From assembly GCA_905116865.2 (NCBI GenBank), contig CAJHNH020008542.1:62001-126000 (forward strand): DNA of 64,000 nucleotides, read 5' to 3'. The DNA comes from Candidula unifasciata (taxonomy: Eukaryota > Mollusca > Gastropoda > Stylommatophora > Geomitridae). Under the pieces are notes generated by a model. That model saw nothing but the letters and a program-made list of their open reading frames with translations, searched no databases and had not been told where the DNA came from. Positions within the stretch are counted from its first letter, which is position 1. Each line of letters starts with the position of its first letter. Shown here one piece after another: positions 21,645 to 64,000 of the stretch. The translations under genes were made by a program, and so were the position numbers.

Positions 21645-21830
21645 GAGCCGCCGTGGAGTAGCGGCCAAATGCTCGCCTGTATATCGGAAGGTGGTGGGTG
21701 AGGTCCTGGCGTCAGCTGTAGCCGGTCTTAACTCAACCTTGAATGGGTATCAAGTGTAGTATTGGGAAGTATAATACAGATTGGTCTATAAAATATAGGT
21801 CTAGTGCTATATACCCAATACCCCTGAAGG
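21645..21830 (+). mobile_element. tRNA-derived SINE copy
   Basis: Head GAGCCGCCGTGGAGTAGCGG (box A) with a decayed box B (GGGTGAGGTCCTGG). The body includes ATTGGTCTATAAAATATAGG, as in the copy at 25120-25360. Confidence 0.7.
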
Positions 21831-22175
21831 TGTGGAAAAAGTTCCTTATGCTATTAAAGTGTAATTTTCTCAGTGCAAACTCTGATGCTGTGAATAACTA
21901 TTGAATTATTAATGATGATCAGTAGGCTATTATTGCCAATTCCGGAAACATGTTTTTATGGTCATGGATTTTAAATCTAACACATAGAAATTAGTAGACA
22001 AAGTGACTGAGTGGTGTTCAGAAATTAAGACTGTCGTCCACCCGAAAAAGGCATCTGTTTTGCTTATCCTCTCAAAGAAAAGATGGACATACTAGAGCGC
22101 TGGTCATTCTGGGTTGCACCAGAGACACCCCAGTGGTGTGTATATGATACATCCTTGGTTTGCCAACAGTTGCAG
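21831..22175. other. No feature recognised
   Basis: Non-coding, AT-rich; nothing matched. Confidence 0.35.
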
Positions 22176-22179
22176 GTAG

Positions 22180-22860
22180 GCACAAGGTGCTGCAGGCGAA
22201 GTCATATCTCAGGGTAGCTGCAGACACAGACCACCCTTTGCATGAAGCTCTGGGTGCAGTTGAAGCTCAGTGGCTGACAAGAGGGAAGTCATGGATGGCT
22301 CAGGCAGAAGACACAGACAGGTTTGCATCCTGGAGAACATTAGGCGAGGAGAGGAGTGGGTCAAAGTGCTACCTGAACAGTCAGACTTGTATAGGGTCAT
22401 AACCACACTGAGCCGGGAATGCAGAGGCTGGCCAGCAGGGGCCACGGAAGTGGAAATTCAGCAATTAATTCAAGATAATGATGGCTCAGATTATTTGATA
22501 ATTTACACAGACGGTTCTGTGTCAAGAGGAAAAAAAATGCTTAGGGTTTCTTAGCAAAAGTTAATGGTCGACGTTTGGTATAGGAGAGCCTAGCATATGA
22601 TAGCACAACATCCAGCTTAAGAATAGAGGTGGAAGCGGTCACTGCAGCTTTCCACTGGTTAGAGAACACGACACTCTGTTTGTTGTTTCTTACCAACTTT
22701 TTTTCTTCCCTATAATTTTCGACTCCTTTTAAAAACACACACACATTGTAATTGTAACTGACTCAGAAAGCATGCTGAGGAAGATCAGGACAGGCATGTT
22801 TCGTGTAGAGTGGCATGCTTCACTGCGTTTTGTTGTTGTTGTTGTTGTTGCACAATCAGC
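22180..22860 (+). mobile_element. LINE fragment: linker and start of RNase H
   Basis: Reads in broken frames through a linker to DYLIIYTDGSVSRG at 22490-22530 (RNase H entry motif), then, after frame loss, TDSESMLRKIRTGMFRVEWH at 22755-22815. It belongs to the same RNase H family as 24470, 53000 and 63430. Confidence 0.75.
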
Positions 22861-23314
22861 TTGCTTTCTGCAGTAATATTATCATGACCTGCTGCTGTAT
22901 TGTTTGTCAAGGAATTATTTACTGTTTTCTATTTCTATGACACTTATCTTTCCTGAATACACTTCCATGTGTGTGACTTGTTCATTTTTCTATAACTTTT
23001 CTTTAGTCCCACACTACTTGTTACTGCTTCTAAAATTATTCCATGTGTCCTCAGTGCTCTGATCTCCATCCTCCTCAAGCACCTGTAAAATGTGTTTTAA
23101 GCTGGAGCCGAAAACTCTTGTCTTACTTTGTTCTAGCCAAGTCCTGGACTATCTAGTTTTTGTTGTACATGTTTTTAGTGGCTGTTTCCAATGTTAGCTT
23201 GAGTTTTCTTGTACAAAGAATGGGGTCGCTGCCCACATGTACTCCGCTATATGCTGACCTATCTATCAAATTATCACTACTGTCTGTATGTACCACATTT
23301 TTATGGCGATGTAG
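22861..23314. other. No feature recognised
   Basis: AT-rich intergenic sequence downstream of the transporter gene's 3' end; no supported exon. Confidence 0.35.
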
Positions 23315-23480
23315 ACAGGGGAATCATAAGCCTGAGGATTTAGGGCCTCATGGCTAGTACTGTCGCCAAGGACTGTACAGGTTGTGATGGTTTAATTTTG
23401 CCCCTGATAGAAAAACGCCATCACCTTACTGGGGGTCAAACCCTGGTCTCCCGTATGAAAGCAACCGTTTCTATTAAGTT
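23315..23480 (-). mobile_element. SINE copy, minus strand
   Basis: GCCTGAGGATTTAGGGCCTC and GTCAAACCCTGGTCTCCCGT (inverted box B) are shared with 57380-57560. Confidence 0.55.
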
Positions 23481-23922
23481 ATATTAAAAATAAACTTCTA
23501 GGCACAAAATCATTGTTCCCAGAGTCTCACTTTTATTGAAAATAAACACACAAAAATGTCCGTTAAACGAGGTAGTGACTTATAGACATTCATTCACGTG
23601 TCATGCAAAACGACAAACTAGGCTGGTGAATAAAGACATTTCTCTTATGCTAACCTGATTGCATAACTTTAAAGGAAAGCATTACCAAGGATGATTTTGT
23701 ATGCGATCTTCAAATCCAAGATAAGAGACATTGTGGCTAACTTCTCATGGAAATAGTCTGTAGAGGTACAGTGAGAGGTTGCTGCAGCGGGGAACTGAGC
23801 ACACATGGAGATGTCTAATGTGCAATGACGTCAACTGTGATAACATAACATAAAAATAACATTTCCTGCAGCATATGACTGAGATCTGTATACTGTATTG
23901 ACTTGTGAACATGTTAGCAAAT
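23481..23922 (-). other. Probable 3' UTR of the SLC5-like transporter
   Basis: Runs from the stop codon at 23923 to a canonical AATAAA (minus strand, 23532-23537) about 385 bases downstream. No other AATAAA occurs closer on that strand. Confidence 0.55.
23532..23537 (-). promoter_or_regulatory. Putative polyadenylation signal AATAAA
   Basis: Minus-strand AATAAA (TTTATT on plus), first canonical hexamer downstream of the transporter stop codon. Cleavage would be expected some 10-30 bases further on. Confidence 0.5.
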
Positions 23923-56990
<33,068 letters not shown>

Positions 56991-57000
56991 CTGTGGAAAT

Positions 57001-57379
57001 ACAGACACACAAAACTGTAATAACGTATTGTTAATGTAACATTACATACATTTCATGTATCTTTATGTATAAAGGGGGCCTCACTAGAGAAGCTGTTAAG
57101 TAATCTGTCTCCCGCCTTAAAAACTGTGGGTTCACCACTTCATAATAATTAACAGGAACAGTTATTTTTAAGATACTTCGAAGTTGCCGCTGGAGCTACA
57201 GAGTTCGTGTCCTCTTCGGTACTCTAAGGAGAGACCAAGCCATATGATATACGATTTGGGGGAGAAAGGGGGGGGGGGGGAGGAATTGGGCCTTTAGCCG
57301 TGGAGAAATTGTTTGTTTTTACTGCTTATATATCCCGTTATTTTTAGGACGAAGAAAGGGAGAGGGTTGGAAGGGGGGG
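57001..57379. other. Intron, nothing recognised
   Basis: Contains a G-rich tract near 57268-57282. Confidence 0.3.
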
Positions 57380-57562
57380 GGGGGGGCTTTCAGCCTGAGA
57401 ATTTAGGGCTGCATGGCAAGTGCAGTCGCCACGAACTGTGCACGTTAGAACTTTTACTTTTGCCATAGACGGATTAAAACGTCCTTCACCTTCCCAAGGA
57501 TTCAAACCCGGACCACCAGTGTTGTCAGCCGCTGGGTCAACAGTTTCTGGCCTCTCATCTGG
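57380..57562 (-). mobile_element. SINE copy, minus strand
   Basis: AGCCTGAGAATTTAGGGCTG and inverted box B GGATTCAAACCCGGACC; sister of 23315-23480. Confidence 0.6.
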
Positions 57563-57831
57563 AAAAAAAAAAAAAACCATTTATGCATCTTGATATCAGA
57601 TAATGAAGACATTCCTGATCTTTCAACTTCTGATGACAATTTGAACAGTCAGATAATTGCACACAGAAGATGTAGACGTATGATATGTTACAAGGTTTCA
57701 CAGATACTAGAAAACAAATTGTTAAACTGCTTTCTGCCGGTCGGTCAACCCCTTCAAGTATGAAACAGAAGTATCACTACTGACACATAAGTATTGAAGA
57801 ATGTCATACCTAACACAAATTAGTATGGATA

Positions 57832-58263
57832 AGAGTGGCCATACGTCCCGTTTTTGCCGGGGCAGGTTCCCCCCCCCCCCCACCACATCGTTAATTGTCC
57901 CGTTCTTTGGAAGACTAGGAATAAGGTCGAGAATAGAACACGCACTTATAGTTATGTCTGTAGTCCTTATTAGATTTAATAGTTTTTAGATATTTCAAAT
58001 GCCTGAAATGTGTCGATAGGAATCTTCAATGTAGCATGTTTGTTTAGTGAAACTGAAGAGCACGTTGTTTCGTATATTTCATGGCTCAGTGGATCGGGTT
58101 TTAATACCACTGTTGAGTGAGATATTAACCCTTTCACCTCAGTGATCTTAAAAAAAGAGGAAAAAGCCCGGGGTTAAACTTATTGGACGGGAATGTCCCC
58201 TTTTCAGCTCAAAATATTTGTTGGATGTCCCGTTTTCAGATCATGATATTACGGTCACCCTAG
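57832..58263. mobile_element. Short non-autonomous DNA element (CCCGT-type MITE)
   Basis: The left end AGAGTGGCCATACGTCCCGT and the complemented right end AGGGTGACCGTAATATCATG share AGRGTGRCCRTA. Internal CCCGTTTT/ACGGGA motifs recur. This terminus style is common on small DNA transposons in many animals. No clear target duplication. Confidence 0.55.
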
Positions 58264-58969
58264 TAATGATCGTTTACTTGCTGGTTATAAATGTGCAGGG
58301 ACCGCACACAAGTAAACCTCACATTAGGGCCGAGGACAGATTAGAGGTAAAACAGATAAACACATAGAAAACTAATGGCATGATGACAGTGTATTGGAAA
58401 TCATTTGCCACATCCAGTCACAAAACATCGAATACCTGCTAGCCACGTATCGATCACACCGTATCTTCTTCCTCAGCGGTCAACAACACACGTAGTCGTG
58501 GATAGCTTCTGGTATCGACTGCTATGCAAGTTTAATTTTTCATTCAACACTGCGGTTTGTAGAATTAACAACAAGAATCAAAAAGCTACAAATATAGGAA
58601 AGCCCACTCAACCGACTAAACTGTTACCCAATTGTTACCAAATAGCCTGTAGTCTGAGCTGGGCATGTAAAGCCTTTGTTATAAAATTGTATGTGCTTAC
58701 AAGCAGGGGCATCAGTGACCGGCTCGCCCATTGGCTGGCCGATAGACTACTTCGTTGTCGGTGGGGACAGTATTTGGGTCTGTCTCTCTTGATCGCATCA
58801 ACACTGCAATGGTCCTTGTCATGCCTACTTAGTGGCCAGCAATGTTAGGCCATTTAAAAAAAATGGTGCAAATAACCTGTCACAATTATAACCAAAAGCA
58901 CCCCCTTCGGGGATGCTCTTTGAATGTGATGATTTTTGTTTGTTTTGAGAAACGGACAATGAAGGACAT
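58264..58969. other. No gene recognised
   Basis: A 147-codon plus-strand frame (58405-58848) exists, but it has no recognisable motif, splice context or homologue and is probably chance. Confidence 0.4.
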
Positions 58970-59235
58970 GCAAGGGAGGTCGCCATAGTGTAGCGGCTAG
59001 ACGCTAGAATGGAGAGCGGAAGGTCACTGGTTAGGACCTGACGAAGCCAGACTTTCTTACAACATGACCTTGGCAGCCGGGTCGACCTAGTCATAGATGG
59101 GTACTGGTACAGTCTTGGGAACTAAGGCGGCCGACGTGATGTTGACCGCATCCATCGAGTGCCGACTGGTCTACAAAATATAGGTGTACGCCCATATACC
59201 AAATACGCCTGAAAGCGTGGAAAAGCTTCCTATTT
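58970..59235 (+). mobile_element. tRNA-derived SINE copy
   Basis: Head GTCGCCATAGTGTAGCGGCT, box-B-like GGTTAGGACCTGACG, body CTTGGCAGCCGGGTCGACC, GGGTACTGGTACAGTCTTGG and CTGGTCTACAAAATATAGG. Confidence 0.8.
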
Positions 59236-59590
59236 GTGCAAGTAACAGAAAGTATTTGTGCAAGAAGAATTCATTATACATCTTGATCCACTTGATTAGT
59301 GGTTATTTTAATCGTCAGATCCGTATTAAGAGCACTTAATGTTTTTTTTTTCTGACACATTTTCACGTTTAAATAATTTAAAAAAAAAAATGTTTGGACA
59401 CTTGGGTCGAGGTTAGGTTTTCAACCAAAAACTGTCACTGTCAGATGTTCGCATATTATCGCTCCAGCGAAACAATCAATTATATTTCTGCTGACATCAA
59501 ATCTTTTTTTTTATAATCTGTTTTACAGCAACGGTTCTCATATTTGTCCTTGAACTCTAATTTTGATCGTGGAACTGTTTACTCTCGTTG

Positions 59591-59760
<170 letters not shown>

Positions 59761-60315
59761 AATGTCATGTGATGCTTTACCACACAAGGTATGATAAAAA
59801 AAAAAAAAACGGGATGTAGAGCCTGAGAAAAATATTTGCAAACAGCGTTACAGGAATTCTGCAACAGTGTCGGCAACAACAGAGGGAGGCATAAACATGT
59901 TTCTCTGATATTACCCGAGCAGTAAAAGAAAAAGAAGTAAAAGATGAGGAGGAATGGAAGAACAAGAAGATGCGGAGGAGGTAGATGGGGAGGAGTCAAA
60001 GAAGAAGCTTTGTGAAGCAACGTTAAAGATGATTATCCCAATTTTTGTCTCTTTTGCTGACGGATAGATTATTATGAGAAAGTAAAAACTTGGTACACTA
60101 GCTAGACCACAAATATAACCAATACTTTTCGCAACAGGCTGAACATTTTGGGTCTGATTTCGGGATAAGAAAATTGGAACATTCAAAGTTCCTTATATGT
60201 GCATTGAAAATATGTTATTAAAAACGATAACATATGCCCTGTTGACTGAGAACAATGCTCTACATTTTGTTGAAGGAATAAATAACAAATTAACAACAAG
60301 GACATAGCACAAACT
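59761..60315. other. Nothing recognised
   Basis: No exon or repeat identified. Searched specifically on the minus strand for the missing N-terminal transporter exon without success. Confidence 0.35.
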
Positions 60316-60317
60316 GC

Positions 60318-60605
60318 GGCGTCCGTGGCTTAGGCGTTGCGAGTCCGACTTGTAATTCCAACGTACCGCGATCGAAACCCACTGCTGGCTGCGTGGATTT
60401 TTATCATGGTATGGGGCGTCGCAGGTCTGTCTACCCAGCCTAAAATTGGTACCAGGATGACTCTTCTAGGAAAGTAAAGACCTCTGGCGTAATGCTGACC
60501 ACATTTCCCACCTAGTGCCGATTGGTATGTAAAAAATATTATACTTTCTTCCCATATGTCCGATGCGCCTATGGCGTGTAAAGGTATCTTTACTTTACTG
60601 TTACT
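60318..60605 (+). mobile_element. tRNA-derived SINE copy, second subfamily
   Basis: Head GCGGCGTCCGTGGCTTAGGC, box B GATCGAAACCC. The body shares the spacing of the other SINEs (TAAAATTGGTACCAGGATGA, GAAAGTAAAGACCTCTGGCG, GTGCCGATTGGTATGTAAAA). Confidence 0.75.
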
Positions 60606-60880
60606 TTATGTAGCACAGATTATGATGTTGGAGGGGAAACGTTGAGTGACGTGAAAAGGCAGGCAGCTCTAGTGTTTTCACAACTCTTGTCTTTCGTATC
60701 TGGTTTTAACAGAATGGTGTAGATACAGAGGCACAGATACAAAGAAAACATTGGTGCGGCGGCCCCTCCCCCAGGGTATCGGGAGGGGCAAGTGAGGTAG
60801 CTCTCAAGGCATAGTCAAGGGTTCCTCAGCCTTCTTGAAAAGCGTTATATTTATTATTAAGTGCTGAATAAAAAAAAAAA

Positions 60881-60926
60881 ACACACACACACACAATGTA
60901 TCTGAAATAATGCGAACTGCGTAAAG

Positions 60927-61021
<95 letters not shown>

Positions 61022-61065
61022 CATATATATGTGTGTGTGTACACACACACACATATATATATATG
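60881..61065. repeat. (CA)n/(TA)n microsatellite
   Basis: About 110 bp of AT dinucleotides flanked by CA tracts. Confidence 0.95.
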
Positions 61066-61222
61066 TTTGAGGTGGGTAAGGTGGTCAGCATTACGCCGGC
61101 CGTCTCTACTTCCCCAGGATAGCCATCCTAGTTCCCATTTTAGGCTGGGTCGACCTGCGACACCCCATGCCACGTTAAAAATCTACGCAGCCATCAGTGG
61201 GTTTCGATCGTGGTACGTATTA
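61066..61222 (-). mobile_element. SINE copy, minus strand
   Basis: GGTGGTCAGCATTACGCCGG, CCCATTTTAGGCTGGGTCGACC and inverted box B GGGTTTCGATCGTGG. Confidence 0.75.
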
Positions 61223-61489
61223 ATAATAATAATGATGATGATACTAATAATAATAATAACTCCACAGCGGGAACGAAACGTGCACACCAGGAGTCCACCG
61301 TTCATAGCTAGAAAGGTCCGTCATCTTCTGATGTAAGTACTCGTGTACTGGCAAAAGGATTGAAGAAGGGTTCCACACAGTTCCACCAATTGTCTGAGAA
61401 TCTTTTTCTTCCATCCTTGTGTCAGAAAGTCTTTCTATCTGAAGCAACTGTTACATCAAACTCATAAATGCAGACTAATGTTTATCATC

Positions 61490-61812
61490 TTCGCGTGACT
61501 TCCCCACTTGGGTGGGCGATCATGCCTCTCCACAATTCGCGATCTGCATCTGCGTGTATCAGTTCGTGTGCTGACACCCCTCCATGTCATGACAAAAGAC
61601 TCTCAATAATCTTTTCACGTTATCTTCCTCTGTCTCTCTTTCCACAGGTCTTTTTAGTGGTCACAACATGTTCCATTTCCCCTCTTCTCATAACATGGCC
61701 AACAAATTATGACTGTTTCTTTCTGATGTTTGTGATAAGTAGTCTTGCAGCATTCGCTTTTTTCAAAAGAGACGAATGCTCGAAGACATCTTATCACAAA
61801 CATCAGAAAGCC
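61490..61812 (-). mobile_element. LINE C-terminal fragment with inverted end
   Basis: Complement of the 34250-34500 region (GTGGGCGATCATGCCTCTCC, CTTCTCATAACATGGCC). At 61718-61812 its leading edge is repeated in inverse orientation. Confidence 0.75.
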
Positions 61813-62800
61813 TGAAATTACTAAAAATAATAACTGTAAAAGTGTCAGTTAATGTAGGAACCGGATGAAACAGATTTCCCTCTACCGAATGCGCCAAGGG
61901 CGAACGGCAAAGAATGAGAACATTCTTTGCATTGATGTGATGAAAATGAAAAGAAAGTGTCTATCTGGGGGAACAGAAAGAAAGAAAGGTTTAAGACTTG
62001 GGCAACTGGGATGAGGATAAGAATGGTATAAACTTTACAATTTCCAATCCAAAACAATGTGAAGGCAGTCCCATAGGAACTAGGGGCAGATAAGCGTTGT
62101 CCTCTTCGTACACCAACAAATGTGGACTGGCGGCCTCTGTAACAGTGTGTGTGAGACAGACAGAGACAGAGACTTGAAGGCTAGGTTGTGTTGCGTATGT
62201 AATTAACAGAACCGAGTGATAATTTTATAGTTTGCATCGTCTTTTCAAGTTCTTCGAAATTGTTGCCCCTTATTTGAGAAGACACGCCCGCAGCTAGGGG
62301 AAAACATAAACGGTTAAGTAAGAAAATGTGCGTTCATCGCATTAGGTTTACTAGACTCAGAGGCGAGTGCTGCTGTGTGTACAAGCCTTTTTTTTCTCTC
62401 TTGATTCTGCAACTGTTAATAAGTCCAGTTTACCAAATAGATGTCCTTGGAAAGTAGAGCTGAGCTATCTGATGATCAAAACGTTTGGTGTAGTATGTGT
62501 GGTGTTTTTCATGCTACACATGTAACCGTATATTTGCACTACGTGTTAAGGATATGGGGCGTTTCCATGTACTGCACGTCTGCAATTTGAGAACTGCTAT
62601 ATACAGTTATCTGTTCTGTTTTGTTTGGCGCATTTCCTCTCCCAATCAGCTGTTAGTTATGCCAGCCAGTAATCAGTTACCAGTAACTGATCGAGGACGT
62701 TTAGTTCCGGGGAAACAAGTAAAGGGCCCTTTTCCAGGCGTCTAGGCGTTTGAGGTATGTGGACTAGACCTATATTTTATAGACATATCGGCACTCAGTG
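61813..62800. other. Nothing recognised
   Basis: No exon with splice support and no clear repeat. A G/A-rich stretch occurs at 61920-62000. Confidence 0.35.
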
Positions 62801-62968
62801 GGTGATGCCGCTTTTACCCCCCCCCCACCCCCTGGTACAAACTTAGGGCTGGGTCGATTTAGAAGCCAAGGTCATTTCTGAAAAAGGTCCAGCTCCACCA
62901 GGGCCTCAACCCGCGACCTTTGGATCCACAAGCAAGCGTCTAATCGCTACACCAAGGAGTAGGTGAAA
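62801..62968 (-). mobile_element. SINE copy, minus strand
   Basis: Minus strand reads CTTGGTGTAGCGATTAGACG (box A), GGTCGCGGGTTGAGGCCCTG (box B) and the CTTGGCTTCTAAATCGACCC body. Confidence 0.8.
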
Positions 62969-62984
62969 CAAGGGAAACGATACA

Positions 62985-63265
62985 TTGATACAGGAAATAT
63001 AAACAAACACAGTGCACTAGGAAGACCGAAAAGCAGATGGATGGAACACATCTTATAATGACACATGCTTACAAAGGGTCCGAACCAGCACAGGTATCGT
63101 AGATGCTGGGAGACAGACCTGACGGTGACCAAGAACATTAAACGACTTGTTTCCACGTCTTTGGGCGCATTTGGGATATATGACTTGACAGTTAATTTTG
63201 AGACCAATAGGCATTCGGTGGGTGACATGGTCGACATTATGTCGGCCGCCTTAACTTCCCAGATT
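62985..63265. mobile_element. Short LINE and SINE fragments
   Basis: Bases 62990-63060 resemble the GRPKSRWMEHIL block of a LINE (plus). Bases 63175-63262 are the 3' half of the SINE on the minus strand (ACCAATAGGCATTCGGTGGG). Confidence 0.5.
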
Positions 63266-63429
63266 TAAGAAAAGGGGAGTCTCGCACGATATGCCATTGA
63301 CACACAAAGAGTCTTGGTATTTTTTTTTCATTTGAATGTTAACAGCTTTTCTTGTCTATCCACTGCCAAACACTTTTGTTGGTCTCCGTTGATTCACGGT
63401 CCACCTCAGACCTTGCTATGAGGTGTTGT

Positions 63430-63780
63430 AGTGAAATGCATTTGAATGTTTAATTAGGAATCGACATTACAGCATTCGGGACATCCATAAGCGCTCCTCA
63501 TCTTTAGCAGCAAGTGCCGCGTTCCATTTCCAGTGGTGCCAACAGCAGTCTGATTGTATATCTGGCTCACATTTCTCTTGAGTGCTGATCATTGATCAGA
63601 TCCTCTTGTCACTTCTCACAATACCACTTTCAGGCCGTGATAATCCATATGTGCCCGCGCACTGTTCACTCGCTCCCAAAAAGCCCTTACAACATCTAGC
63701 TTGTCATGCAGCAATTCACTACTAAATTGTGCAGATCCAGCCAGTCTGTCTGTATGTTCATTTCCTAATACACAGGCATA
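63430..63780 (-). mobile_element. LINE RNase H remnant
   Basis: Minus strand reads VLGNEHTDRLAGSAQFSSEL, LHDKLDVVRAFWERVNSARA and HMDYHGLKVVL, in the same order as at 24600 and 53220. Confidence 0.75.
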
Positions 63781-64000
63781 TCGTAGGAAAAATGTTGACG
63801 CTAACTATCAGGGACCTCTGAAGCGATGTTTGCCACTCTTCACGGAGTATACAGTTTATGAAGTTTATGCAGTTTATGATCCTAAAATGTTCAGTCAGTG
63901 ATCCATACTACAGACCAAAGGCTCCAGAAGAACAACTATCCAAAACATTTCACTGTCTGTTGGAAATCCATCTGTATGAAATGGGGTTTCTTATTTCTAG
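63781..64000. other. Nothing recognised
   Basis: Window end; the N-terminal transporter exon is presumably beyond it. Confidence 0.3.

Noticed and set aside
58405..58848. 147-codon plus-strand ORF as a gene
   Set aside because: No motif, no splice or promoter support, composition like random sequence, and it lies inside or next to the transporter's intron.

Overview
The window looks like animal nuclear DNA. The coding sequence is split into short exons (60-256 bp) with GT/AG junctions, the introns are long, and the surroundings are full of LINE and tRNA-derived SINE fragments, foldback DNA elements and satellites. There are no operons, rRNA genes or bacterial-type genes. The repeat families, intron sizes and protein divergence suggest a lophotrochozoan, most likely a mollusc such as a gastropod. 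That assignment is an inference with low to moderate confidence.

The main gene is on the minus strand from about 57.0 kb down to 23.5 kb. I could assemble thirteen consecutive exons of an SLC5-family sodium/sugar cotransporter (SGLT-like). The exon phases join without error into 624 residues, from the start of TM1 to the stop codon. Only the first coding exon or exons (about 46 residues by comparison with human SGLT1) are missing; they probably lie beyond 64 kb. The sugar-contacting positions known in SGLT1 (N78, H83, E102, Y290, W291, K321, Q457) are all conserved.

The introns of this gene carry most of the unusual sequence. The 8.4 kb intron between exons C and D holds a 7 kb composite satellite of three unit types (12, 16 and 26 bp). 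The intron after exon F begins with about 1 kb of 19-bp repeats, each carrying a copy of the exon F 5' splice site. Other introns hold 29-bp, 42-bp and 38-40-bp minisatellites, (GACG/GACA/GATA)n and GAA tracts, and many LINE and SINE pieces.

Left of the transporter (0-23 kb) there is a 961-bp internal exon of an unidentified acidic/serine-rich protein (minus, 3.6-4.6 kb). A candidate first coding exon near an ETS-type motif (minus, 13.4-13.5 kb) is phase-compatible with it. A 132-residue single-exon ORF of unknown nature lies at 16.3-16.7 kb. The rest is repeats: a nearly intact LINE reverse transcriptase (9.3-10.6 kb), two foldback/MITE elements sharing a palindromic core (11.8-12.8 kb), a 58-bp array grown out of a LINE RNase H region (17 kb), five clustered LINE 3' tails (18.1-19.6 kb), and a LINE insertion with a 5' inversion (19.7-21.4 kb).

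Right of the last recognised exon (57-64 kb) I see only SINEs, LINE fragments, one MITE and microsatellites. The very long open frames at 45.8-52.7 kb are satellite artefacts, not genes.
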